Below are positions 1 through 6,512 of a DNA stretch of 15,394 nt, in pieces. The stretch is from DAOUBP01 sp034432655 (GTDB taxonomy: Bacteria > Chloroflexota > Anaerolineae > CG2-30-64-16), in contig DAOUBP010000139.1 of assembly GCA_034432655.1 (NCBI GenBank), positions 1 through 15,394 of the forward strand, given 5' to 3'. Made by a program: the position numbers and the translations under genes. Positions within the stretch are counted from its first letter, which is position 1; each line of letters starts with the position of its first letter. Under the pieces are notes generated by a model. It saw nothing but the letters and a program-made list of their open reading frames with translations, was not told where the DNA came from and made no database searches.

Positions 1-127
1 TCGCCCACCCCTTCATGGCCAACACCTTCGTGATCGCCGCCGTCAGCGTCGTCTTCCCGTGATCAATGTGCCCGATGGTCCCCACGTTCACATGAGGCTT
101 CGTCCGCTCGAATATCGGCTTCGACAT
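1..127 (-). CDS. tuf: Elongation factor Tu, N-terminal fragment (runs off the window)
   Basis: EF-Tu is the GTPase that brings aminoacyl-tRNA to the ribosome. Only the first 42 codons are present; the gene continues beyond position 1. The translation begins MSKPIFERTKPHVNVGTIGH and continues with the P-loop GHIDHGKTTLT, which is diagnostic of EF-Tu. The ATG at 127-125 is preceded by AGGAGGAG with a 7-nt spacer, so the start is secure. It is the last visible gene of a tRNA-Thr/tRNA-Tyr/tRNA-Thr/tuf transcription unit whose promoter lies at 614-642. The 103-nt leader after tRNA-Thr can form a CGCCGCC/GGCGGCG stem (about 170-212) but shows no recognised regulatory element. Confidence 0.97.
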   Translation of the reverse strand, partial: MSKPIFERTKPHVNVGTIGHIDHGKTTLTAAITKVLAMKGWA

Positions 128-230
128 GGATAGTCTCCTCCTGATAATGCATAGCCTTGGGCGATAAGTCGCCGCCTGGAACTGAACCTTTTGGCCCAGA
201 AGCGGCGGCGATTCGATGTAACACTGCAAG

Positions 231-303
231 AGCCCACGATCGGACTTGAACCGATGACCCCGTTCTTACCAAGAACGTGCTCTACCGGCTGAGCTACGTG
301 GGC
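231..303 (-). tRNA. tRNA-Thr (anticodon GGU)
   Basis: A full cloverleaf of 73 nt can be drawn. The acceptor stem is GCCCACG/CGTGGGC, the D arm GCTC/GAGC, the anticodon loop TTGGTAA with anticodon GGT (reads ACC), and the T loop TTCAAGT. The discriminator base is U and CCA is not encoded, so a CCA-adding enzyme is needed. It sits just before tuf, the thrT position of the E. coli tufB operon. It is also the best match in the window for the T-box leader at 9432-9665: the anticodon fits its ACC specifier and the UCCA end fits its UGGA sequence. Confidence 0.96.
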
Positions 304-384
304 AAACCGGGTAGACAAGAGATCAGTAGACAAGTAGACAGGGTTGTCTTTGTCTACTCGCTACCAGTTTCCTGGTCTACACTG
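304..384. repeat. Direct and inverted GTAGACAA repeats between two tRNA genes
   Basis: The 81-nt spacer between tRNA-Tyr and tRNA-Thr(GGU) holds three copies of a GTAGACA(A/G) unit (about 311, 327 and 335). They are followed by inverted copies (TTGTCTACT at about 351). The arms AGTAGACAA and TTGTCTACT, with an inner AGACA/TGTCT stem, give a nested hairpin. No cloverleaf is present. In E. coli this position is occupied by glyT. Confidence 0.7.
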
Positions 385-467
385 TGGGCAGGGAAGGATT
401 CGAACCTCCGAAGGCGTCAGCCAGCTGATTTACAGTCAGCCCCCTTTGGCCACTTGGGTACCTGCCC
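385..467 (-). tRNA. tRNA-Tyr (anticodon GUA)
   Basis: Class II tRNA of 83 nt with a long variable arm, as expected for bacterial tRNA-Tyr. The acceptor stem is GGGCAGG/CCTGCCC, the anticodon loop CTGTAAA (GTA), the T loop TTCGAAT, and the discriminator A. CCA is not encoded. It lies between the two threonine tRNAs in the tuf operon, the tyrU position. Confidence 0.96.
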
Positions 468-488
468 GGATTGATAAGGTGCATTGTA

Positions 489-561
489 AGCCGACGGCCG
501 GAATCGAACCGGCAACCCTCGACTTACAAGGTCGATGCTCTGCCGATTGAGCTACGTCGGC
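489..561 (-). tRNA. tRNA-Thr (anticodon UGU)
   Basis: Cloverleaf of 73 nt. The acceptor stem is GCCGACG/CGTCGGC, the D arm GCTC/GAGC, the anticodon loop CTTGTAA with anticodon TGT (reads ACA and likely ACG), and the T loop TTCGATT. The discriminator is U and no CCA is encoded. It is the first gene of the tRNA-tuf operon, the thrU position, and starts about 45 nt after the predicted transcription start. Confidence 0.96.
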
Positions 562-613
562 ATGCGGCGCATCGAACCACCGCGCCACAGCATATCCGGC
601 GCTGCGAAGCATT

Positions 614-642
614 AGTATAGCCGCAGCCCGCCCAAAAGTCAA
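614..642 (-). promoter_or_regulatory. Housekeeping promoter of the tRNA-tuf operon
   Basis: On the minus strand, TTGACT (637-642) and TATACT (614-619) are separated by exactly 17 nt. A GC-rich discriminator follows and tRNA-Thr(UGU) starts about 45 nt downstream. This is a near-consensus sigma-70-type promoter lying between the end of rlmB and the tRNA cluster, so the tRNA-tuf genes form their own unit. Confidence 0.85.
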
Positions 643-684
643 ATATGACCTCTTTTCCCGATCGTCAACGCCGAAGAGGCCGCA

Positions 685-1428
685 CTAGCCACCTCCTTGC
701 CCGCCAGCTAGCCGCGCCTGGCGCGCCGCGACCAGGGCTACCGATCCGGCAACTGCAGCGTTCAACGACGCGATCCGTCCGTACATGGGAATTGTCAAGG
801 ACCAATCACAGCGCTCGCGGATCAAACGCGCCAGGCCGGCGCCTTCTGCGCCGACAACCAACGCCAACGGCCCGCGCAAATCGGCCTTTCCCAACGGCAC
901 AGCCTCAGGGCCGACATCCAGCCCCACAACCCAGACCCCAACGGCCTTCAGCTTCTCCAACGCCTGGGCCAGGTTGGTGACCAACGCCACGCGCAAATGC
1001 TCCACAGCACCGGCCGAGGCGTTTACAGCAGCCGGGGTGATGCCCGCCGCGCGCCGCTCCGGCAGGAGGACGCCGGTCACGGCCATGGCCTCGGCAGTGC
1101 GCAGCAACGTGCCCAGGTTCTGCACATCCTGCAGATGGTCCAACACCAGGTAGAGCGGATCGTCGTTTTGGGGAAAGCGCAACAAATCCTCAAAAGCGAC
1201 GTAGCGATAAGGATCGGCCTCGACAACGACGCCTTGATGATTGACGGCACCCAGGCGCTTCAACACCGGCTGCAGGGTGCCGGCGACCGGGCAGCCCTTG
1301 CTCTGCGCCGTTGCAACGATCTCGGCCACGATGCCAGCGTGACCGATCCCCTCGTCCAGGTAGACCTGATAAATGCGCCGCCGGCCGGCGCGCAGGGCCT
1401 CCAGCACGGCGTGCCGGCCATAGAGCAA
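685..1428 (-). CDS. rlmB: SpoU-family 23S rRNA 2'-O-ribose methyltransferase (RlmB/TrmH type)
   Basis: Predicted SAM-dependent methyltransferase of the knotted SPOUT/SpoU superfamily, acting on 23S rRNA ribose. The 247-aa protein starts with the substrate-binding domain (LYGRHAVLEALRAG). The catalytic knot follows: motif 1 LVLDHLQDVQNLGTLLRTAEA with the conserved Asn, motif 2 ALVVGAEGAGL, and motif 3 IPMYGRIASLNAAVAGSVAL. The only in-frame starts are an ATG at 1572, deep inside cysS, and a TTG at 1428-1426. I choose TTG because it gives MLYGRHAV, the usual family start, and follows an AGG seven bases upstream. It begins 50 nt after the cysS stop and is probably co-transcribed. RlmB versus a TrmH paralogue with another rRNA target cannot be settled from sequence alone. 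Confidence 0.88.
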   Translation of the reverse strand: MLYGRHAVLEALRAGRRRIYQVYLDEGIGHAGIVAEIVATAQSKGCPVAGTLQPVLKRLGAVNHQGVVVEADPYRYVAFEDLLRFPQNDDPLYLVLDHLQDVQNLGTLLRTAEAMAVTGVLLPERRAAGITPAAVNASAGAVEHLRVALVTNLAQALEKLKAVGVWVVGLDVGPEAVPLGKADLRGPLALVVGAEGAGLARLIRERCDWSLTIPMYGRIASLNAAVAGSVALVAARQARLAGGQGGG

Positions 1429-1478
1429 TTCACGGCCTGCATGGGCCTTTTCTGCACCCGATCGCGGGGGCGCAGCGC

Positions 1479-2879
1479 CTATGCCAGCCGCCAGGTGCTG
1501 CCCTGCGCCGTGTCCTCGACGATCACGCCCAGGGCCTTGAGTTCGTCGCGAATCTTGTCTGCCAGTGCCCACTGTTTTGCCTTGCGCAGGTCATTGCGCA
1601 CCGCCAGCAGCAACTCCACGAACGGCGCAATGGATTGCCCTGCTGCCTCTTGCGCAGGGCGCAGCCGTAGCCCCAAAACGTCGGTCAGCTCACGAAAGGC
1701 CGCCTGGGCCGCGGCGAACGGCTGGCCGCCCACCCCGGCGTCGCGCGCGCTGTTGATCGCCCTCACTAACTCAAAGAGCGCGGCCAGGGCGCCCGCAGTG
1801 TTGAAATCATCGTCCATGGCAGCCTCGAAATCGCGCCGCGCCTGGGCCACCTGGGCCGCCAACGCTTCGACGGCGGGCCCCGTTTCGTCGTGGCCAATAG
1901 CCGGCCGCAACGCTGAACGCAGCCGTTCCAACGCGCGCTCCGCGTCTGCCACGACTTCGTCGTTAAAGGCCAGCGGCTTGCGATAGCTGCTGCCGGCAAT
2001 GACCAGCCGCAGGACATCCGCATCGTGCTGGGCCAGGAACTGGTCAATGGTCACCAGGTTGCCCAGGCTTTTCGACATCTTCTCGCCTTTGAGCTGCAGC
2101 ATGCCGTTGTGCACCCAATAGCGGGCAAACGGCCGGCCAGTGTAGCACTCAGTCTGGGCGATCTCGTTTTCATGATGCGGGAAGATCAGATCGTTGCCGC
2201 CGCCATGGATGTCAATCTGGGGCCCCAGGTGGTGCAGGCTCATGGCAGAGCATTCGATGTGCCATCCCGGCCGGCCCTTGCCCCACGGGCTGTCCCAACT
2301 CGGCTCCCCAGGCTTGGCTGCCTTCCAAAGGGCAAAGTCCCCTTCGTCCTCCTTCTCGTCGCTGCTGACGACCCGGGTGCCGGCCACGGCCGATTCCAGC
2401 TTGCGGCGCGAGAGCTTGCCATAGTCGGGATCGCTGCGCACGCGAAAATACACGTCGCCGCTGGGGGTCACGTAGGCATGGCCCCGCTCGATCAGACCGG
2501 ACACCATTTCGATGATCTCCGGGATGGTCTGCGAAACGCGCGGGAACACGGTGGGGCGCAACACATTGAGCTGCTCCAACTGCGCCTGGTACTTTTCTGC
2601 ATACCGGTTGGCGATCACGGCCGGGTCTTCGCCGGTTTTCTGCGCCCGAGCGATGATCTTGTCGTCCACATCCGTAAAGTTCATGACATGGCGCACCTGA
2701 TAGCCCTTGTACTCCAGGTAGCGCCGGATGATATCGAACACAATAGACGACATGGCGTGGCCAACATGCGCCTCATCGTATACCGTGGGCCCGCAAACAT
2801 ACATGCGCACCAGGCCGGGCTCTAGCGTCTCGAAAACTTCCTTTTCACGGGTCAGGGTGTTGTAGATCATGAGCGTCAT
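1479..2879 (-). CDS. cysS: Cysteinyl-tRNA synthetase
   Basis: Class I synthetase that charges tRNA-Cys in the cytoplasm. The protein is 466 aa, the usual family length. Visible motifs are the zinc ligand Cys29 in VCGPTVYD, the HIGH-type motif HVGH at 38-41, NFTDVDDKII at 67-76, zinc ligands Cys210 (HIECSAMS) and the HHENE segment at 235-239, and KMSKS at 267-271. I use the ATG at 2879 (MTLMIYNTLTREKE), which matches the family N-terminus and has GGGA upstream. A longer ORF reaching 2945 would overlap the preceding gene and adds nothing conserved. It lies 28 nt after the kinase-like gene and 50 nt before rlmB, so an operon is likely. No T-box or other tRNA-sensing leader precedes it. Confidence 0.97.
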   Translation of the reverse strand: MTLMIYNTLTREKEVFETLEPGLVRMYVCGPTVYDEAHVGHAMSSIVFDIIRRYLEYKGYQVRHVMNFTDVDDKIIARAQKTGEDPAVIANRYAEKYQAQLEQLNVLRPTVFPRVSQTIPEIIEMVSGLIERGHAYVTPSGDVYFRVRSDPDYGKLSRRKLESAVAGTRVVSSDEKEDEGDFALWKAAKPGEPSWDSPWGKGRPGWHIECSAMSLHHLGPQIDIHGGGNDLIFPHHENEIAQTECYTGRPFARYWVHNGMLQLKGEKMSKSLGNLVTIDQFLAQHDADVLRLVIAGSSYRKPLAFNDEVVADAERALERLRSALRPAIGHDETGPAVEALAAQVAQARRDFEAAMDDDFNTAGALAALFELVRAINSARDAGVGGQPFAAAQAAFRELTDVLGLRLRPAQEAAGQSIAPFVELLLAVRNDLRKAKQWALADKIRDELKALGVIVEDTAQGSTWRLA

Positions 2880-2907
2880 GGTGATAATCCCTGTTTCTCT
2901 TTTTCCC

Positions 2908-3573
2908 TTATGGGTTTTGGGCCACCGCGTGCGCGGCATGGACAATCAGTGATACGGCGGCCTCGACTGTTGTCTGGCCGGTGTTGATCACCAGATGATA
3001 GAGGAGCGGATCCAGCCACCGCACCTCATGAAACCGCAACAAATACTCGGCGCGCGCCTGGTCGCTGACGCGCACGCGTCGGCGGGCAGCAGCCAGAGAG
3101 AGATGCTCACGCGCGGCCACGCGCGCCACGCGCACGTCCAGAGGGGCGACGATCTGGACATGACATGCGCCCGGGTACCCACGCAGCCAGCACTGTCCCC
3201 CCTGGCCCAACACCAACACGTTATCGTGGCTGGCCAGGTCCTTGATCACCAGGCCCACCATGCGGGCCGCTTCCTCCAGGCTCATCGCGGCCGGCGGCAG
3301 CAACGGCGCAAACACGCTCAGCAACGGGCTGGCCGACGGAGCTGCTGGCTCGTGCTGAGCAACCGGCCCGGCGAAGGTGTCCATGATCTCGGCAGCCAGG
3401 CTCCGCTGCCCTTCGTACGTCAGCCTGCGCAGCAGCTCCGCAGGCACACCGGCTGCCAGCGCGCTTTGATGGACGCGCTCGCGATCTATCAGGGTCAGGC
3501 CCAACGCAGTGGCGACCCGGGCCGCGATGAGGTCACCTTCGCTGCCGAGCTGGCGCGACAGAGTGATGATCAT
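2908..3573 (-). CDS. Cytidylate kinase-like family protein
   Basis: 221-aa protein of the cytidylate-kinase-like P-loop family. The N-terminus IITLSRQLGSEGDLIAARVA carries a variant P-loop (GSEGD), followed by LGLTLIDRERV, as in CMP-kinase-like proteins. Later segments LVLGQGGQCWL, HVQIVAPLDVRVARVAARE (arginine-rich LID-like) and LLYHLVINT are typical of this family rather than of true Cmk. The phosphate acceptor is unknown. A low-complexity Ala/Pro insertion lies near residues 70-95. The gene starts with ATG 8 nt after the PIN-TRAM stop and is followed 28 nt later by cysS, so it is almost certainly in the same operon. The family call is good; substrate and role are open. Confidence 0.8.
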   Translation of the reverse strand: MIITLSRQLGSEGDLIAARVATALGLTLIDRERVHQSALAAGVPAELLRRLTYEGQRSLAAEIMDTFAGPVAQHEPAAPSASPLLSVFAPLLPPAAMSLEEAARMVGLVIKDLASHDNVLVLGQGGQCWLRGYPGACHVQIVAPLDVRVARVAAREHLSLAAARRRVRVSDQARAEYLLRFHEVRWLDPLLYHLVINTGQTTVEAAVSLIVHAAHAVAQNP

Positions 3574-3581
3574 GACATCCC

Positions 3582-4655
3582 TCAGCGATTGACAGCCGCA
3601 AAGACCATGCGGCCGGCGTTTGTCTGCAACACCTTAGTGACGACCACTTCGATCTCGCTGTCCATGTAGCGGCGGCCATTTTCCACCACCACCATGGTAC
3701 CGTCATCCAGATACCCGATCCCCTGGCCGACCTCCTTGCCCTCCTGGATGATTTGGACGTTCAGGGTCTCACCGGGCAAGACGACCGACTTCACCGCGTT
3801 GCTGAGCTCGTTGATGTTCAGCACCTGCACTCCCTGCAGGCCGGCAACGCGGTTAAGGTTATAGTCGTTGGTGACAATGGGACAACCGATCTGCCGTGCC
3901 AAATGGATCAGCTTGGCATCAACCTGCCGCACCCCCTCCACATCCATGTCCACGATCTGCACCGGGACAGGGGAGTCCTTCTGCATCCGGTTAAGCATCT
4001 CCAGTCCCCGACGCCCCCGGTTGCGCCGCAGCGTATCGGCCGAATCCGCAATATATTGCAATTCTGCCAGCACGAAACGAGGCACCAACATAGGGGAACG
4101 GATAAAGCCCGTTTGTGCCACGTCGGCGATGCGGCCGTCAATGATCACGCTGGTGTCCAGCAAAAGCGCCTCCTGGCCGTTGAAATGAGGTAGCACCGTC
4201 ATGCCTTCTTCCACGGGCAGCAGTTCACCGCTGCGACGACGGCTGAAAAGCGCGAAGATGTCCCGCTGGCGCAAAACCATCACCATGATACCCAGATAGC
4301 CAAACAGAATGGCGACGATGGTCGGCAAAATGCTGCGGAAAGGATAAGGCAGATAGGAAAGGGGGAAAGCAGCCAACGCGGCTACCAGCAACCCCAAAAT
4401 CAAGCCGATGATCCCGGCCAGCAACTGCGCCGCCTTCATCTCGCGGATCGCGCGGCCGATCACTGCGGCAGGACGAGTGGTCAGCCACGGCGTCACCCAG
4501 GCGCCCAGGATGGCGCCGGCTGCGGTGAGCGGCAGTATGTAGCGCACAGATGTCGCGTTCAGTTCGGAAGTGCCCGCCCAAACTGTGCCTGCCAACCAGC
4601 CGATGATACCGAAAATGATAAATCCAAAAATGCGAAAAATAGTATCGGCACTCAT
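3582..4655 (-). CDS. Membrane-anchored PIN-TRAM domain protein (YacL-like putative RNase)
   Basis: 357-aa protein with about four N-terminal membrane helices (roughly residues 5-25, 32-52, 80-100 and 110-130). A cytoplasmic PIN nuclease domain follows: LLLDTSVIIDGR, VLAELQ, VDAKLIHLA and IVTNDYNLN supply the four acidic metal-binding positions. A C-terminal TRAM domain (LPGETLNVQIIQEGKEVGQGIGYL onward) is likely RNA-binding. This matches the YacL-type architecture. The target is unknown. The start is uncertain: ATG 4655 gives the family-like MSADTIFRIFGF but its AAAGG lies 14 nt away; GTG 4715 has AGGA at 8 nt and adds 20 basic residues. A promoter at 4895-4923 leaves a long leader. It heads the unit PIN-TRAM, kinase-like protein, cysS, rlmB. 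Confidence 0.9.
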   Translation of the reverse strand: MSADTIFRIFGFIIFGIIGWLAGTVWAGTSELNATSVRYILPLTAAGAILGAWVTPWLTTRPAAVIGRAIREMKAAQLLAGIIGLILGLLVAALAAFPLSYLPYPFRSILPTIVAILFGYLGIMVMVLRQRDIFALFSRRRSGELLPVEEGMTVLPHFNGQEALLLDTSVIIDGRIADVAQTGFIRSPMLVPRFVLAELQYIADSADTLRRNRGRRGLEMLNRMQKDSPVPVQIVDMDVEGVRQVDAKLIHLARQIGCPIVTNDYNLNRVAGLQGVQVLNINELSNAVKSVVLPGETLNVQIIQEGKEVGQGIGYLDDGTMVVVENGRRYMDSEIEVVVTKVLQTNAGRMVFAAVNR

Positions 4656-4888
4656 ATGGGCTTTTTTTACCTTTCTTAGGATTGACACGGACCCGTTCCG
4701 GCCCGTCGGACACACTATTGATATCCTGTGGACGCCTCCTCCCCGTGAAATGATCCGACCCTGAAAAGCCGCCCTTGTCCTGAAACCAGGGTGCCTCCTG
4801 CATTTTCATCACCCTGATGCAGCCAGCGCCACATGTGGCATCAGGCCCAAAAGCCAGGACTCAGGCCCTGGGCTGGGTCGTTTTGTCA
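4656..4888 (-). other. Long leader of the PIN-TRAM operon, with overlapping short ORF and hairpin
   Basis: About 233 nt of predicted 5' untranslated RNA. It contains an 8-bp stem CCTGATGC/GCATCAGG (about 4813-4846), inside which GCCACATGTGGC is a perfect 12-bp palindrome. An ATG near 4804 opens a reading frame of about 57 hydrophilic residues that enters the PIN-TRAM gene out of frame at an A7 run (4660s). I found no T-box or recognised riboswitch signature. Function unknown. Confidence 0.4.
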
Positions 4889-4894
4889 CAATCT

Positions 4895-4923
4895 ATCATA
4901 CACCTTTTCAATCTTTTGTGCAA
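4895..4923 (-). promoter_or_regulatory. Promoter of the PIN-TRAM/cysS/rlmB unit
   Basis: Minus-strand TTGCAC (4918-4923) and TATGAT (4895-4900) with a 17-nt A-rich spacer. It lies between the rplT terminator and the PIN-TRAM gene, exactly where a new transcription unit should begin. Confidence 0.7.
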
Positions 4924-4964
4924 TCGCCTGGCTTACAATTCGGCAGCCTGTTTGCGACTGGGGA

Positions 4965-4993
4965 CAAAAAAGAGCGGGGGATGCCCGCTCTTT
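4965..4993 (-). terminator. Rho-independent terminator after rplT
   Basis: A perfect 10-bp stem, AAAGAGCGGG/CCCGCTCTTT, with a 5-nt loop is followed on the minus strand by six U residues. It lies 56 nt past the rplT stop and closes the thrS-infC-rpmI-rplT unit. Confidence 0.92.
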
Positions 4994-5048
4994 CTGAATA
5001 TCAAGCCTCGCAACACTTATCGGGAGGACGATGATGGCCGGTCCATGC

Positions 5049-5402
5049 TCAAGAGGCAGCCTTGGCCACCTCAACCACGCGCGCAAACGCCTGCGGATCG
5101 CGCACCGCCAGATCGGCCAGGATCTTGCGGTCGAGGATGATATCGGCCTTCTTCAACGCATGCATCAACCGGCTGTAGGTGATGCCGTTCAAGCGGGCAG
5201 CCGCGTTGATGCGCGTGATCCAGAGGCCGCGCAGATCGCGCTTGCGATTGCGGCGATCGCGCGTGGCGTAGAACAACGATTTCAACATCGCCTCATTGGC
5301 GCGACGCCACAGCAGGTGGCGCGACATGCGTTGACCCTTAGTGAACTTCAGGACCTTGTTGTGACGACGGCGGAGGACCACTCCGCCCTTAGCTCGTGTC
5401 AT
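5049..5402 (-). CDS. rplT: 50S ribosomal protein L20
   Basis: 117-aa basic protein of full family length; a primary binder of 23S rRNA needed early in 50S assembly. Diagnostic segments are the N-terminal RRRHNKVLK stretch, YATRDRRNRKRDLRGLWITRINAAAR, and LKKADIILDRKILADLAV. Start ATG 5402 (MTRAKGGV) has AAAGGAG 6-7 nt upstream. A longer ORF to 5456 adds non-conserved residues and is rejected. The second residue is Thr, where many bacteria have Ala. It ends the infC-rpmI-rplT group and is followed by a terminator. In E. coli and B. subtilis, L20 represses its own operon by binding the leader mRNA; structured leader candidates here are at 5729-5764 and 6365-6422. Confidence 0.97.
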   Translation of the reverse strand: MTRAKGGVVLRRRHNKVLKFTKGQRMSRHLLWRRANEAMLKSLFYATRDRRNRKRDLRGLWITRINAAARLNGITYSRLMHALKKADIILDRKILADLAVRDPQAFARVVEVAKAAS

Positions 5403-5502
5403 ATGACTCTCCTTTGGAATGGCGGCTGGATCAAACCAGCACTTCGTGGTGGCCATCGCTGGCGGGGTCTGCCTGCCAGCGCTTACCGGAAACGCTCAAC
5501 GT

Positions 5503-5706
5503 TCAGTCAATATAGGGTGCCAGGCGCTCCACGCGCTTGTCCGCAGCAGTCGCGGTGACGACCTTCACCTCGCGATACTTGAACAGCGTGCGCTTGGCTT
5601 TCCGCCGCCGCAAGTGGCCGCGGCCCTGGTGCATCGCCACCAGCTTACCGGTGCCGGTGCGGCGAAACCGCTTCGCGGTTGCTTTGTGGGTTTTGATCTT
5701 CGGCAC
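5503..5706 (-). CDS. rpmI: 50S ribosomal protein L35
   Basis: 67-aa basic protein, family-typical sequence PKIKTHKATAKRFRRTGTGK. I choose GTG at 5706-5704, not the ATG two codons upstream. The ATG at 5712 directly abuts the AGGAGG at 5718-5713, leaving no spacer, while the GTG has a 6-nt spacer and gives the canonical MPKIKTHK start. It lies between infC and rplT in the conserved infC-rpmI-rplT order. An AT-rich perfect hairpin (5729-5764) sits just upstream of the ribosome-binding site. Confidence 0.96.
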   Translation of the reverse strand: MPKIKTHKATAKRFRRTGTGKLVAMHQGRGHLRRRKAKRTLFKYREVKVVTATAADKRVERLAPYID

Positions 5707-5728
5707 AGTCATCCTCCTAAACAGAACA

Positions 5729-5764
5729 AAACGTAAAACGCAGCAACCGCTACGTTTTACGTTT
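5729..5764. repeat. Perfect 12-bp AT-rich inverted repeat between infC and rpmI
   Basis: AAACGTAAAACG (5729-5740) and CGTTTTACGTTT (5753-5764) are perfectly complementary around a 12-nt loop, 11 nt upstream of the rpmI Shine-Dalgarno. Composition contrasts with the GC-rich genes around it. It may be an interspersed repeat or an RNA element in the infC-rpmI transcript; there is no clear U-tract for a terminator. Confidence 0.6.
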
Positions 5765-5790
5765 CGCGGCTCACGTCACGTGGCGCCGGC

Positions 5791-6339
5791 TTATTCCGCT
5801 GGCGCAGCTCTCTTGCCCGCCGGATTCGGGCTGAGAAGCAGATAGAGGTTCTTGCCGTCCATGGAGGGCTGCGCTTCCACCACAGCCGCATTCCCCACTT
5901 TGGCAACGAACTCGTCCAACTGCTCCCGGGCGATCTCAGGATGTGTGATCTCACGGCCGCGAAAACGGACCGTGACCTTGACCTTGCTGCCTTCCGCCAG
6001 GAAGTTCAACGCGTGGCGCACTTTGGTGTCCAGATCATGTTCGCCGGTGCGAGGACGCAACCGGATCTCCTTGATCTCGATCACCTTCTGCGCCTTGCGC
6101 GCCTCGCGTTCCTTCTTTTGTCGCTCGTACTGGAATTTGCCGTAATCCAGGAGGCGACAGACCGGAGGCACGGCGTTCGGCGCGACCTCTACCAGGTCCA
6201 AATTGCGCTCGTTTGCGAGTCGCAAGGCCTCATGAATGGGATAGATACCCAGTTGTTGGCCATCCTCATCAATGACCCGCACTTCGCGCACGCGAATTTG
6301 TTGATTGACGCGTAGAGCTTTCGGCGATACGGTAGTAAT
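5791..6339 (-). CDS. infC: Translation initiation factor IF-3, AUU start codon
   Basis: IF-3 binds the 30S subunit and checks start-codon and initiator-tRNA pairing. With an ATT start at 6339-6337 the protein is 182 aa. The N-terminal domain holds ALRVNQQIRVREVRVIDEDG and NAVPPVCRLLDYGKFQYE; the C-terminal domain holds KEIRLRPRTGEHD and KVKVTVRFRGREITH. A GTG at 6291 would cut off the conserved RVNxxIR segment. No ATG, GTG or TTG lies upstream of it before the in-frame stop at 6357-6355. ATT has AAAGGA 8 nt upstream. The AUU start is the known autoregulatory feature of infC in E. coli and others: low IF-3 permits initiation on this poor codon. The gene has its own promoter at 6437-6465 and is also downstream of thrS. 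Confidence 0.95.
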   Translation of the reverse strand: MTTVSPKALRVNQQIRVREVRVIDEDGQQLGIYPIHEALRLANERNLDLVEVAPNAVPPVCRLLDYGKFQYERQKKEREARKAQKVIEIKEIRLRPRTGEHDLDTKVRHALNFLAEGSKVKVTVRFRGREITHPEIAREQLDEFVAKVGNAAVVEAQPSMDGKNLYLLLSPNPAGKRAAPAE

Positions 6340-6364
6340 ACTGACTATCCTTTGCTATTGCTGG

Positions 6365-6422
6365 GGCCGATCCGGTGATCGGCCAGAGCCCGACATAAAC
6401 ACCGGCCAACTGCGTGGCCGGT
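6365..6422 (-). promoter_or_regulatory. Structured infC leader (two perfect 8-bp hairpins)
   Basis: In the roughly 90-nt leader starting near 6430, two hairpins occur. ACCGGCCA/TGGCCGGT (6401-6422) has a 6-nt loop and GGCCGATC/GATCGGCC (6365-6384) a 4-nt loop. They precede the infC ribosome-binding site. Neither is followed by a U-tract on the minus strand, so they look like structural or regulatory leader elements. An L20-binding leader is a possibility by analogy only. Confidence 0.5.
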
Positions 6423-6436
6423 CTTTTCTTTTACCA

Positions 6437-6465
6437 ACTATAACATAATGACCTGTCAGTGTCAA
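6437..6465 (-). promoter_or_regulatory. Promoter of infC-rpmI-rplT
   Basis: Minus-strand TTGACA (6460-6465) and TATAGT (6437-6442) are separated by exactly 17 nt, in the thrS-infC gap. It lets the IF-3/ribosomal-protein genes be expressed independently of thrS. Confidence 0.88.
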
Positions 6466-6512
6466 AAACGGGATGTCTCTTGCCCCTGGGCCAGGCCACG
6501 ACGTCCGCATCC

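Noticed and set aside
304..360. CRISPR-like array
   Set aside because: Units are only about 8 nt and lack regular spacers.
304..384. Possible fourth tRNA gene (glyT) in the tRNA-tuf operon
   Set aside because: No acceptor, anticodon or T-arm can be drawn; the spacer is made of GTAGACAA repeats.
997..1986. Plus-strand 329-aa reading frame opposite cysS and rlmB
   Set aside because: Low-complexity Ala/Ser/Arg-rich product typical of the antisense of GC-rich genes; both opposite genes are certain.
2025..2825. Plus-strand 266-aa reading frame opposite cysS
   Set aside because: Antisense shadow of conserved CysRS motifs; no ribosome-binding site or domain.
4225..4812. Minus-strand 195-aa frame overlapping the PIN-TRAM gene as an independent gene
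   Set aside because: Beyond the first 57 residues it is an out-of-frame reading of the certain PIN-TRAM gene; only its 5' part is kept as an open question.
6401..6430. Plus-strand intrinsic terminator (hairpin followed by a T-rich run)
   Set aside because: No plus-strand gene lies upstream; on the transcribed minus strand there is no U-tract. It is better read as part of the infC leader.
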